Shown one piece after another: positions 46,372 to 57,889 of a DNA stretch of 64,000 nucleotides. The stretch's first letter is position 1. Every line of letters begins with the position of its first letter. The stretch comes from Trichoplax adhaerens (Eukaryota > Placozoa > Uniplacotomia > Trichoplacea > Trichoplacidae). The notes beneath the pieces are model-generated. The model made no database searches. It saw nothing but the letters and a program-made list of their open reading frames with translations, and was not told the origin of the DNA. Location of the stretch: assembly GCF_000150275.1 (NCBI RefSeq), contig NW_002060943.1, positions 13,001,169-13,065,168 of the forward strand, read 5' to 3'. A program made the translations under genes and the position numbers.

Positions 46372-47712
46372 ATGCCTTCGAAAGTAGCAATGCCAAGTTT
46401 GCAAACTCCGCATCTTTTGAATACCTCTACTGGAGGATTTAATCAACAGTCTCAGCGTAGACTTGCTCAAAGTGGTGATTATAGTAAGAATACCCGCGGT
46501 AAGTTTATCAATAATCATTTGATTACAATGCACAAAATTATCGCCTCCATGTATATTAAATACTGGTAGTCAAGTAATTTTGAAAAATAAACGCTTTGTA
46601 ATTAAGGATAGTTCCAATCGACACATAATTTCTTGCAATAAGTCATAGAATCATAATATAAATATGAGGTATCCCTCTACTAATTTCATTGTTATTCATT
46701 TTTCAATGCTATGATGATAGAATATGCATCATCTAGTTCACTAGAACAGCTATGCCGAAAAATGGGCGCGTACTTTGATTGCTCAACTCAAAAGCTGGAA
46801 ATTCCCCCTGATAAAAAGCCTCTATGTAATAAAACTCAATTTAAAAGGATGAGACGTTACTATTGGGGAATAACCCAACAAATACAACGCATCATGTCCC
46901 TGCAACCTAGTGTATATAAAGTAAATATCAACATTTCCAAAGTAAATCTTTACCGGCTACGACCCTATATCTATATTAACCTTAAAAAATGCTTCTATTC
47001 AGTACCGTATCCAATCAATGTACCCCCAATGATAGTTTGTATTACAGAAACCGTTATTGGTCTTATTAAGCATAAGAACTACATGGGTAAACAAGTTGAA
47101 GATTATCTGCTGCAGTGCTGTGCCAGTCCATTAGCTTGTCGCAAATACTTGGTGCAAATTTGGGAGATGTTACTGGAATCGTCATTTAGCGATCATGGTG
47201 TGGCCGATAATATTACCCAATTAGAATTAAAGGTACAACATAAAGATAACAGTGTTTTAGATTACGCCATGGCATGCTGTGCTGCCATGAAATATATTGA
47301 CAATTATGTTCTGGAGAACTCGATTGAAACGAACGACATGCAGAAGGAGGGAAATATCCTTAAATGCAGCTTAGGCCAGCAAGAATACAAACTTGATGAC
47401 ATAAACATTCACTTGGAATCATCATCTCGACGTCTCTTGAAGGGATCTGACGATAATTCCAAAGAGCCAAATGTAGGCTCGACAAGTGAAGCAACTGCAA
47501 ATCAGACTACAGAAGTTATCCATAAAGATGGAGTAGATATACCCAATACGTCGTCTAACAGTAATATAAATAAAGACATTAGTCGTGTCAGTAACTTATC
47601 CGGAAAAATAGCAAAAAGGTCACGTCGAAGATCTACATTTGGCCGATGCTCAGCCACAGATAGAAGCAAGCTTTTCTTGCAGTTAACTGAAATGAAAAAG
47701 ACCTTGATATGA
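46372..47712 (+). CDS. Uncharacterised two-exon protein, 372 aa
   Basis: Exon 1 is 46372-46498 and exon 2 is 46721-47712. The donor (CGCG|gtaagt) and acceptor (gatag|AATATG) keep phase and join NTR to EYASSSSLEQLCRKMG. I do not recognise the family. The N-terminus (about 1-45) is polar and Ser/Gln-rich. Residues about 50-250 look globular and helical, with conserved-looking aromatics and cysteines (RMRRYYWGITQQIQRIM, YLLQCCASPLACRKYLVQIW, DYAMACCAAMKYI). The last 120 residues are low in hydrophobics, rich in Ser/Asn/Asp, and end with a basic patch (KIAKRSRRRS) and a short helix. The basic patch could be a nuclear signal; that is speculation. No signal peptide or membrane segment is seen. The long exon 2 frame (330 codons in AT-rich DNA) argues strongly that it is real. 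The gene is convergent with the VAT1-like gene. Confidence 0.75.
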
Positions 47713-48959
47713 CATATTGCAACTAATGGTAATGCTGTATAATGCTTTATACTCCTTTTTTATATCTCTAGGACTGCGGTGATCGCCATTGCCTCCTGTG
47801 TTGTTGCTCGTAGGACAGACATCTTCATCCTATAGCAAAATTTTGTCGATTCTTTATACCGTATTAGAATATTGTTTTGATTACGATGATGGCAATAGCT
47901 ACTCTGTTGTGGGTTATAAGGCAAACTTTATATATAATTTTATTAGTCTGCATCTGATTACCAATCCATCACTATCACTTTGTATTGTATGATATTGTAA
48001 ATACTTGAATTACAGAAATTATAACCTGTTTTGACTTTTACAAGTTATTATTTATAAATCTTATTTGGCTTATTAAAAGGTTTAATGATTGATTAATCGA
48101 TCCATCATGACAACGTCTGCTAGCACTAGCCTTCAATAACCTAAATGCCATAGTGAGATTCAAAAATTTCCAGTAGATATCCTTATACGTATCATTTGAA
48201 GTTAATACTTGAACTATTCAAATATTAATTAACTATAACAAAATAGATGTATTAGAACTGGATGATTAACTATATATAGCCTAGTGCATAAATATTGTTG
48301 TACTTCAATAGTGCAGATATGAAGGTGAGAATTGAGAAGAGATCGAAGGGGGGATGAAAATCAATATAATATCTACGCTGTAGAATAGACGTTAGAGTAC
48401 TGTACTATGTGAGTAATAGGCTACCTGATTTACAATAGTTCCTATTAATTTGAACTTGGTCACTCACTAGCCATAGCAATGGATGTGTGCATAGGTATCT
48501 ATTTAATGTGTTAGCTTAAGTCAGAGCATAGCACTGCAGTAAATAGATACAACTTTATATTTTATTGGCTATCAATAAATCAGGATTGAATAGTGCACAA
48601 GAGAAAGCAAACGCAGAAATATCAGCTAGCGCAGTCAATATTGATTACTAGAATCTAATAAAAGTAGCTACAAAATAAATCTTCTGTCGTACCATCAGTA
48701 GCTAGGGTTACGGCTTGTTATAATTAATAGAACGGCTATAGAATATTATAGAATATTAGAATAGTGACTAATAAATTTAAATCATTCTAACCAATAATTC
48801 TCAATCGAATAGAAAATATTCACTTACGAGTATACATTCAAAATCATCTTGACCTAAAAGTTAGTTACTATAACGGTATAATTATGGAATGGAACTGTTA
48901 TTACCAAACTTTAAAGTATCCTCACGAAAAAATGACAGATCGAAGACCATTATAAGTTT
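47713..48959. other. Intergenic stretch between convergent genes
   Basis: No gene is supported. The plus frame 47789-47992 (67 codons) follows the preceding stop closely, has no acceptor giving a plausible fused exon, and ends in AT-rich sequence. It probably lies in the 3' UTR of the preceding gene. Confidence 0.45.
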
Positions 48960-50261
48960 TTAGTTGTCATCGAGGACAATAGTTTCATGACCAGAAAACA
49001 ATCCCTCCACCTTGGATAGAGTTGGAGTCTGGCAAATTTCTTTGGTGTCCGATCCACTACTTTCATCACTTTGCTCGCGAGATTTTGCTCTAACTAACTC
49101 TTCCTCTTTGCTTGTCCTTGTATCCTCTTGCTGGAATTTGGACGAAGGTATTTCTTTCTGTTGCAGATCAGGATCGATAATTTCTATCCTTCCTGGCATC
49201 CTGGTTGGTAATAATATGACCTTGCCTATAAATCTTTGCGAATGGATTCGCTCCATAGCAATGTTAAATTCTTCTAGCGGATACATTGCATCAATCCTTG
49301 GTCGAACTACTCCTTCACTATATAATTTCAAGATATCATGCATGGCAGTCCGAACCCAATTGATACCGCTAGCATCCTGAACTAAATGCGTCAAGACAAC
49401 ACCACCAATCATTTTACAGTCCGCAATTAAAGTACTTAAATCTTGATGGAAAGTATTCCACCATTGCCTTGCAGCACCAAACCAAGTACGACTTTCTGCT
49501 GATCGTAAATTAGCACCGCCATACATAATATGTTTACCTAATCGTTTGGTTAAGAAATAATTCTTACGATTATCGACACCTCTGTACGGATCCAAGACAA
49601 TATCCACTCCATTAGGAGCAAATTGTCTAATGTCAGTAACATAATCTCTGGATTTGCTATCAACAAGATAGTCATAGCCATGTTTTCGAGTGATAGATTG
49701 CCAAGAATGAGGGCAAGTTCCATATAATGTGACATGGGGTACAGTCTTGCATAACTGTCCAACGGCTAAACCAACATCATCGAATGCTTGATGACAGAGA
49801 ATACTTTTACCTTCTTTCAGACCTCCATATTCAAATAATAAAAAATAGGCTGTCAGGTAGCTAATAGGTATAGCAGCAGCTTCTTCAAAAGTCATCCCAT
49901 TAGGCATAGAAAAAACCCATCCTAAAGCTACTGAGACATATTCGCTCCAGCCACCAGACCAAGCTATGCCAATAACGCGATCACCCACTTCAAAGCTAGA
50001 AACACCTTGGCCGCATTCATCAATCGTGCCAGCTACCTCCATGCCTAAAACGCATGGTGGTCGTATCGTCATGGATAGATTTAACCCTTGTCTGGCCAAT
50101 ATATCATGATTATTGATGCTGCATGCTTCTACCTTGATTAGGACATGGCCATTTTTGACATTGGATAATTCTTTCCTTTGTAGTTTGATTTTATTAATAC
50201 CACCATAGCCGGTTAAAACTAATCTCTTATTCGTTCTCTTGCTTGGAAAAGCTTCTGCCAT
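48960..50261 (-). CDS. VAT1-like quinone oxidoreductase-family protein (MDR superfamily)
   Basis: One unbroken frame of 433 aa. It aligns along its length with human VAT1/VAT1L: LVLTGYGGINKIKLQRK, CSINNHDILARQG, VLGMEVAGTIDECGQGV, EVGDRVIGIA, EEAAAIPISYLTAYFLLFE, VGQLCKTVPHVTLYGT, GVDIVLDPYRG and FIGKVILLP. These are the GroES-like and Rossmann parts of zinc-free medium-chain reductases. VAT1 proteins sit in the cytosol and on vesicle and mitochondrial outer membranes, with roles in lipid handling. The usual glycine motif (HSAGGGVGQAVAQL in VAT1L) reads HQAFDDVGLAVGQL at 157-170, so NADPH binding may be weak or lost. Residues from about 355 are an acidic, Ser/Glu/Lys-rich tail, also seen in VAT1L. 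It has no introns, so retroposition is possible; I could not check for a spliced paralogue. Confidence 0.9.
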   Translation of the reverse strand: MAEAFPSKRTNKRLVLTGYGGINKIKLQRKELSNVKNGHVLIKVEACSINNHDILARQGLNLSMTIRPPCVLGMEVAGTIDECGQGVSSFEVGDRVIGIAWSGGWSEYVSVALGWVFSMPNGMTFEEAAAIPISYLTAYFLLFEYGGLKEGKSILCHQAFDDVGLAVGQLCKTVPHVTLYGTCPHSWQSITRKHGYDYLVDSKSRDYVTDIRQFAPNGVDIVLDPYRGVDNRKNYFLTKRLGKHIMYGGANLRSAESRTWFGAARQWWNTFHQDLSTLIADCKMIGGVVLTHLVQDASGINWVRTAMHDILKLYSEGVVRPRIDAMYPLEEFNIAMERIHSQRFIGKVILLPTRMPGRIEIIDPDLQQKEIPSSKFQQEDTRTSKEEELVRAKSREQSDESSGSDTKEICQTPTLSKVEGLFSGHETIVLDDN

Positions 50262-50389
50262 TTCTGCAATATCTGTTGAATGCTGTCTTGGTTCATTGAA
50301 TGCGAAAAAATCAGAAATTTCATATCGAGATAAATTTGCAAATTAAAGTTGGTTCTAATCTACATTAAGAAACGAAATACTAGACTTAC

Positions 50390-51000
50390 AATAGAATGAA
50401 GAGGATACTAGGAGGGCGGTATTGGATAATTCAATTGAGATGAAATATCGTCTAGTTGCTACCTTAGTTAATTCTACGAAAGAAAAGGAAAATTAATTAC
50501 AAGCTGTAGTTGTTATTTCAAGTTGGTTGTACAATATATGAAAATACTAGAAAGATGAATGAAAATGCTACCATAAGGGCATTATTGAATCATTACTGCG
50601 TAATAAATGGGGGGAGGGGGAAATAGCGCCCAGTTACTATTATGGCAATTTTTAGTGACAGAAAATAAGAATTAATTTCAAGGTTGTTATTTAAAGCTCA
50701 TTCATGCACTCTATTAGAAAAATAAAATACCTAAAAGAGGAATGAAGAGGATACCAGAATGAGCGTATTGGATGCGCAAAGATGTTAAAGTACATGAAAT
50801 CGGAATGGAGACAAAAGATCGGCCAGTTTCTACCCTGGCTACTTTAATGGCAAGAAAAAGAGAGTTAATTTCAAGATTGATTCCTTATTGAAAGTTCACT
50901 CTAGTACTCTACTAAGAAAAAGAATACCTAATATGCGTAGAGGAATGCAGTGGATAGCAGAATGATGGTATTGGATCGATGGTGTGTTAAGACTGGGCTA
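50390..51000. repeat. Decayed tandem repeat, about 170-200 bp unit, about four copies
   Basis: The phrase 'gaggataccagaatgagcgt' then 'attggat' recurs in variants near 50400, 50565, 50747 and 50950. Accompanying text is 'ctactttagtggcaagaaaa'-like, 'gagttaatttcaagattg' and 'cactctagtactctactaag'. Copies are strongly diverged. The array lies upstream of the VAT1-like gene. Confidence 0.65.
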
Positions 51001-52670
51001 TTTGATAGCTTAATTTAGACAAATCTATTCAATTTATTCTTAGATTTTAGTCTGCAATGGTAGCAGAGCGCTGTTACTACTGGTATGTTATGATCAATAT
51101 ATGCGCTGAAGAATAGAGTAAAGAAATAATATTGGATAAAGTGATTGATGATTTCATACATAAAAAGGATTGATATAACACCTTGTGCTTTTATAATAAA
51201 CATCTATCCTGTGGGATTATCATGGAGGGAATCTTATTAATTGGTGAGATATCCAATCATTAGCGAATAGTGTTGACGATATCTAGGCGTAAATGCCATC
51301 CAAATCGTTACTATTGCTTGTCCTTTAGTCAAGATTGGTTTCTTCTTTTACTATATTCTCATTCTCCTAGCCTAGGTGAAAAGTAATGGTGTCAAAAATA
51401 ATGTGCAGCCTATTGGTCATTTCTTCTCATGGATGTGAATGTCTATAAGTAATAGTCATGTAGTATTTGATGCTCGAGCTTATCAATATGGAAGTGGTTT
51501 TCTTAGCCATTTCTCGCTAATTGTTATTATTTGACAATACCATCACTGGCTATCGGCCGCTTTCTGCTCTACCGATATTCCTTGTAGTCAAGAATTTTTC
51601 CTGTGCAACGTTAATGAGGAAATTTTATTTGTCTTTTCCTTGAAAATCACCCCAGACAATGTCATACCTTACGTGCTATGCAGAACATGATCCAAAACGG
51701 TGTTTAGTTTGAATTAGTTTGAATTAGTCTAGCTTAAAGCAAATAGAATTAGTGGTCATGAGCTACAAGCCTATAACATTGTCATTGCGCACTGTTGTAG
51801 CTGTTAATTAATTGCCTTTCCTTAGATGAGATAGCATTAAGCCCATAAAAGTATGAGCAAAACATGACGAGCGATATTCATGAATGAGAGTTGAATAACA
51901 CTTTTCGTTAATGCATTTGCTCCTCTGATGCTGTCAAGACGAGCAAAGGATTATCTCATACGTATGGAATCATGCCCTAATTTATTCTAATGCTGAGTAT
52001 TTTGAACAGGAATATAAGTCGTTTACTTGAAATTCTAGCGGTAGCGATCCTAACCAGCTCTGACACAGAGTATTTTGAACCAGGAGATTAAAATCATTCA
52101 ACTTGAAATTTAAAAGTGGTAGCAATCACAATCTCCTCCGAAAAGGCGTACTTTGAGCAAAGAAATTCAAATCGTTAACTTCAAATCCATGCGGCACCAG
52201 TAAAAGTGTATTACGGAATATTCAATTAATCCATGATGCTATTCCTTGTCCTAAAAAAGTGCAGAAAATGCATCATGCAGCATTTCTTTATTTCCAGACT
52301 AGCATAACTAAATATAAAGCATCATATCATACTATGGAAGCCAAGGGTATTGAGCAAGAATTGCAGTGTTCTAATATCTATTTATCAATTCAATTAGTTA
52401 TGAAGCATAAGAATGTCACCTCCATATGAGTTTTGTACTTGCCCTATACTGCATTAATGATATATGCTTGTAAAAGTACGTTATTTATTTGCAGCTGTGA
52501 TCATTGAAGGCAATGATTACTACTGTGTAAGAGTTTTGTACCTCCTTAAGACGATATGGCGAGTAATTATAGATGTCCATAAACGTACACTATTTATTTT
52601 CTTGGACGATCAATGCAGGCCATGATAAAGCATGCTACTTCATAAGGGTTTTGCACTGTACTTCCAAAAC
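51001..52670. other. Intergenic stretch, no gene seen
   Basis: No exon with similarity and splice sites was found on either strand. Weak local repeats occur at 51990-52200 ('gagtattttgaaccaggaga', 'cttgaaatt'). Confidence 0.4.
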
Positions 52671-52687
52671 TATATCAAATATATTAG

Positions 52688-52790
52688 CTATATATATATA
52701 TATAATATATATATATATATATTACATATATGATATATATGTTATATATAGATTATATATATATATATGTCAATATATATATATATATAA
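52688..52790. repeat. TA-rich microsatellite
   Basis: About 100 bp of almost pure TA dinucleotides with short breaks. It is a likely unstable or DNA-unwinding tract. The Tyr/Ile-rich ORF over it is an artefact. Confidence 0.9.
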
Positions 52791-52825
52791 TGTTCGCTAA
52801 TAATAATATGCATACGTATACATTA

Positions 52826-53370
52826 TCTAGTAGTCCATGCATAATTTTTCTAGTAGTCCATAGACAACTTTTCTACTAGTCCATGGTCGACTGCATAATC
52901 CCAGCCATCATTGAACAGGTCGTCCATGGAAATTTTTCTAGTAGTCCATGGACAACTTTCTACTAGTCCATGGTTGACTCCATAATCCTAGCTATCATTG
53001 AACAAGTCGTCCATGGTCAGACCAAGGACAACTTTTCTAGTATCCCATGGACAACTTTCTACTAGTCCATGGTCGACTCCATAATCCTAGCTATCATTGA
53101 ACAAGTCGTCCATGGTCAGACCAAGGACAATTTTTCTAGTAGCCCATGGACAACTTTTCTACTAGTCCATGGTCGACTCCATTATTCCAGCAGACCATGG
53201 AAATTTTTCGAGTAGTCCATGGTCGACTGCATAATCCCAGCTATCATTGAACAAGTCGTCCATGGTCAGACCAAGGACAATTTTTCTGGTAGGCCATAGA
53301 CAATTTTTCCAGTAGTCCATGCATAATTTTTCTAGTAGTCCTTGGACAACTTTTCTACTAGTCCATGGCC
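52826..53370. repeat. Tandem/inverted repeat array built on CCATGG palindromes
   Basis: Units combine 'tttttctagtagtccatgga', 'caacttttctactagtccat', 'ggtcgactccataatcctag' and 'ctatcattgaacaagtcgtc' with 'catggtcagaccaaggacaa'. 'ctagtagtccatgg' and 'ctactagtccatgg' alternate, and each holds the CCATGG palindrome. There are about four to five full units. The array ends about 315 bp before the MEMO1 start codon. Confidence 0.88.
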
Positions 53371-53685
53371 ATTAGTCTGCCATGTCTATCCCAGTCTCTA
53401 TAACTTCTGTTCCACCTCCAGTGGCGATGTCTATCTGGGCCAGGCCAGGACTCATGTCAGTACTACAGTCAATAGAATGTATCATGTAGTAGTGCGCTAC
53501 AAGGGTATAGTACTGTGTTGGATCAAAAAGACTACCGTAGCCATAGTGATGCAAAGCATTATAGACTCGTCGACTGGAAAGGCTTGCGATCAAACCATTG
53601 AATCGGGTAGTAGCGCTGACATTGGCGTTAATAAACAAGGATCCATCGTCATTTCTTCTCGCTCAAGCATTTCTCCATTAGGATC

Positions 53686-56600
53686 ATGGCTCATCGTCAA
53701 GCAACCCACGCTGGCTCATGGTATAGTAGTTCAGGTGATGATGTATTGATATAGGATAGTCCACTAATTTGGCGTATTTTTCAATGCATTCGACACGGTA
53801 GCCACGCTTGGCTATTGTCACTTTCTTCTCCACCATTTTCCACTCTATCCCAGCTCATCGTGCCTATTGATCGTAAAAATTCTCTTCTACCATAAGGCAA
53901 TTTCCCCTTCTACCTGTATGCCAGTCTTTGACTGTACATTATAGACTGAAAGACTTACTCTCATCCACAGCTTGCTAGTAGTTGTTGTTTTTTTCCTCTC
54001 ATTTCTTGGCCGTTTGGCAATATTACGATAATCAACGAAGTCATACTGTATGTAGACAGTTTTGAATGAATAACTTGGACTACCATTTCACTGTTGAAAT
54101 GATCCAAAAATCCTCATTCAACTTTTTGGTCTCTTGTTAATGGAATCTAGATGATGTAGACAGCAAGTAAAGCCTTTGAAATGAGCCACAGTGTAGATAT
54201 CTACATGTAAGAGATTGATGAAGTTTTCATCGTTAAAGTAAACATTCCATTCCCTTTCTCTCTACTCCGTGGATGGGCTTTGTATTGGATCAAGTAACTT
54301 TCTTGCCCAAACAAAAGGAATCAATCCTCTATAGAACATGATACTCCAACAAAAAATAAGAGCCAGTCTAATAGCAGTAGAAGACTTCTGTTCTAAACTA
54401 CCAAGAGTGATCTGTACTCTGAGAAGCCCCTTGTGCTATCCAGTCAACTGGGAACATTGACTTTGAGCATACTTGATTCCAACAAGATAGCGCTTATCCG
54501 GTCGAATAGGGTACGATACTGGTACAAATAGTACGAATAAAAGTTCAATGTTATGATGGAGATTGTAAATAGGATAGCACGCCATCAAGGTTAAAAAATC
54601 GTAAGACTGCTCGTTATGGCAGTAGTAAAAAGTAGTAATATCAATCAGCCACTTTAGGTTATGTAGGTACCCTTGCCAAGATGGGAAGGATCCTCAAAAC
54701 TGACATAACTTGAGCCAATAACATAACGTTAGCCTAGCGTCATCATCATGGTTGATTTCGATAATTGCATACTGTACTGTATTAGAAAATCGATACTGTA
54801 AATGAAGATCTTGATAGTGTGGTACCATAGCTTGGCACATTAATTATGGCTATCTGTTTCCTGCTGTAGGATACTTTTACCAGTAAAACTACACATAGAG
54901 ATAGACATGAGTGATGTATGAGCTTAGTATAGACCAGGGTACAAAAGAACTCAAATGAAACTTTTGAAAGGTTAATAGTTTCCCGATGAACCAGGACATG
55001 CTACATAAACCATAAGGCGATAGGTTTTTCCCAAATCATATTTGGCTTCACCGAAAACATGATCCATCTACACTTTAAAGGTACATTACCGTAGGAAATA
55101 GTTTAAAATAATAATCAGGCTTCTTATAAAGAATTCGAGAATGTGACTGTATGATATTCTCTGCAGTAGAGAACCATTCTTAAATGTTAGTTATAGGAAC
55201 AGTGAATGTAGTAGTAAATATTATTATTTACCCTAGATCGATCATCCGTTTTAAGCCATTCCCTATACTAGATCAACTGATAGAAATGCGATCACGAACC
55301 TACGTACTATCATGAACTACCACTGTACCTTGATAGTATTTATAGCTAAAGTAGCATTGTCTCACTAATATTCTATTTTTTATCTAACGGCTCATCCAAT
55401 TTTCCCACATAGGCACTGAATTATCAAAACAACTAGGTGGTTGGTTATCCAAAGTTGCAAATGGCAATACACCTGCTAAAGCGATCATTGCGCCGTAAGC
55501 AAATTAATAGTTGTTACTTTAAGGCTAGCAACGATATCATAGCGAAATAGTTATCGACTCAGGTCTAGTAATATGGATCGGAACAACGGTCAAGGTTATT
55601 GATCGTACATAATCTTAAATGGATCATAACGATACCAATCAATACCAAATGATATATAATCGTTAAATGTAGTTATACAACTTGTAGTTCATACGAATTG
55701 GTCTTGTGTTCGTTATACTAGCAGCTAGCTGATAGGAAAGTACTGAATGCAATCATTTTTACTTCCTTGATAGTATAAATAGAAGTAGAAGAAGAGTTGG
55801 TCATTCATAACATGTTTGTTTATTACATACACTTGATCAATTGCAATGTGATAATCACTTTATTGCATGTGCTGTATTTTAGGCATGCTGGCTATGCTTA
55901 TTGTGGAGCTTGTGCAGCTTACGCTTATAAACAGATTGACCCAAGAGGAATGTAAGTTTGATGAAATAGCACTTTTACAATTTTAAGAGATTGCCCCTAT
56001 GACTACCATAATTCCAGTTTAGTCAACATGTGCAAGTCATCTATGAATTCTTAATAATAATGATAGTCCGAGTATTTTAGAAAAGTTAGCTAATATTGAG
56101 TAGGCAACTCCAAAGGTTAACAGTTCCGTTTGTAATGTTTGGTTACTCAAAGGCTGAAATGGCGACAGAATGATAGCATAAATCGTACTAAAAGTTTACG
56201 TCTATTTTCTTCTTTAAAATTGACAGCAAAAGAATATTCATATTAGGACCTTCACATCATTATTATCTGACCAAATGTGCAATAAGTATGACGAGTCAAT
56301 GTAATACTCCTCTTTATCCACTGCAAGTCGATACCGAAAGTAAGCTTTGCTAGTCATTATTTCAATCGAGGCATAGACTGATTTTTCCCGTTTTATATAA
56401 CAGTTAATAATCAGCTGTTAAAAACTGGAAAATTTGATAAAATGTCCAAAAGTGTTGACGAAGACGAGCATAGTATTGAGATGCACCTTCCATATATTGC
56501 TCAAGTCATGTCCAGGTTAGTTGGTCAAGATTAATAAAGATTTCATTAAAATAAACAATTGAACCTAATGCAAAACTGATGCCCAAGATATTGCATTTCA

Positions 56601-57889
56601 ATTCATAGTCGATTTAAAATCAACTTCAATAATAAACTATTTGACATTTATTATTTTCTATCAGTTAGTAGTGCATAAACATTGACTTTATCCTTGTATC
56701 CATAAAGCCGTATTATCTTATGGCAGCTACAATTATCTACAATCCACTGTTGACCTACTACAATTTATCTTAACTGTGATTAAAACCATAAAAATTGTTT
56801 CTTGCGCTAGCCGCTCTCCGGATTCCTTTACAATTGTACCGATTCTAGTTGGTGCGCTTGGATATAGGGAAGAGCTGATGTACGGAGAAATTTTCAGTCA
56901 ATACCTTGTTGATCCTGAGAATTTATTTGTCATCTCGTCGGACTTTTGTCACTGGGGTAAGTTTTACTTTCTGTTTTCAATGGAACAGTATGCTACTATG
57001 CCAAACCTGATTATATAGCGTTCACTTCTCCTTTATGGACGTATAGAATTAATTTAAGTAGGATTACGCAGACTTAATTTCGCAGACATCACTAGAGGGT
57101 TGTATTCAACAACCTAGCAGAGTTTTAATGTCGGGCGCAATTTTTTCAATATGTACAATAAATAAAATTAGAAGAATACTAATTGTATTATGACCTACTG
57201 CAATATTCTAGGTAAAAGATTTAGGTTTACGTACTATGAAAAATCTCACAAGCATATATTTTCATCCATTGAAGCCTTAGACAGAAAGGTACTTTTCAAA
57301 GAAGAGTAGAACACAGTTAAGATTAAATGCACGAAAATATACGTGTATAAGTACAATATAATACTGTAGTTTGAAAGTTTCCTACTTGCATTATTGGTAT
57401 CGCTGATGTGAGTGTTATATACTGTAATTCGAAATCCAGCAATCACTAGATGTAGTCGGGTAGATTAAAGTTGGATAGGATTGAGCAACATGGCTGTCTT
57501 ATCTAAAATTTAAATTTTATACTACAGGGAATGGACCTGATTGAACAACTGGATCCTGCTGGATTTCGTGAATACTTAGACAAGTATCAGAATACAATTT
57601 GTGGCCGGCACCCTATTGGTGTTCTGTTGCAAGTACGTATGATCATTCTGTAGCTACAGTAAACTAAGGCGATAGGGTAGCTGGCGCATTTATGAATGGA
57701 TGCAGCCGTACTAGTCTTAATATTAATCATTTTCCTTTCTTTTTTTAGGCAATTGATGCCGTTAGGAAAAAGCAAAGGTCCAACATGAAAATGAGATTTT
57801 TAAATTATGCTCAATCGAGCCAATGTTTAAGTGCAAACGACAGCTCCGTTAGCTATGCTGCAGGAGTCTTTAATTTATCTACTTCGTAA
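53686..57889 (+). CDS. MEMO1: MEMO1, mediator of ErbB2-driven cell motility
   Basis: Nine exons, 297 aa, exactly the human length: 53686-53734, 55413-55494, 55883-55951, 56227-56339, 56404-56515, 56811-56956, 57212-57288, 57528-57632 and 57749-57889. Exon 1 is only 49 nt ([16 protein letters not shown]; human HAGSWYTASG) and is separated by a 1.7-kb intron. It was found by matching residues and phase. Later matches are [49 protein letters not shown]-like, [13 protein letters not shown] and [13 protein letters not shown]. His45, His77 and Cys241 correspond to the human metal-binding His49, His81 and Cys244. MEMO1 is a non-heme dioxygenase-like fold that binds copper and iron and acts downstream of receptor tyrosine kinases on microtubule capture. 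The C-terminus [13 protein letters not shown] matches the human end. Convergent with Rab1. Confidence 0.96.

Noticed and set aside
52573-52800. ORF rich in Tyr-Ile
   Set aside because: Pure TA microsatellite translation.
53342-53749. 135-codon plus ORF overlapping MEMO1 exon 1
   Set aside because: It begins in the repeat array, has an equally open frame on the other strand, and is in a different frame from the real MEMO1 exon.
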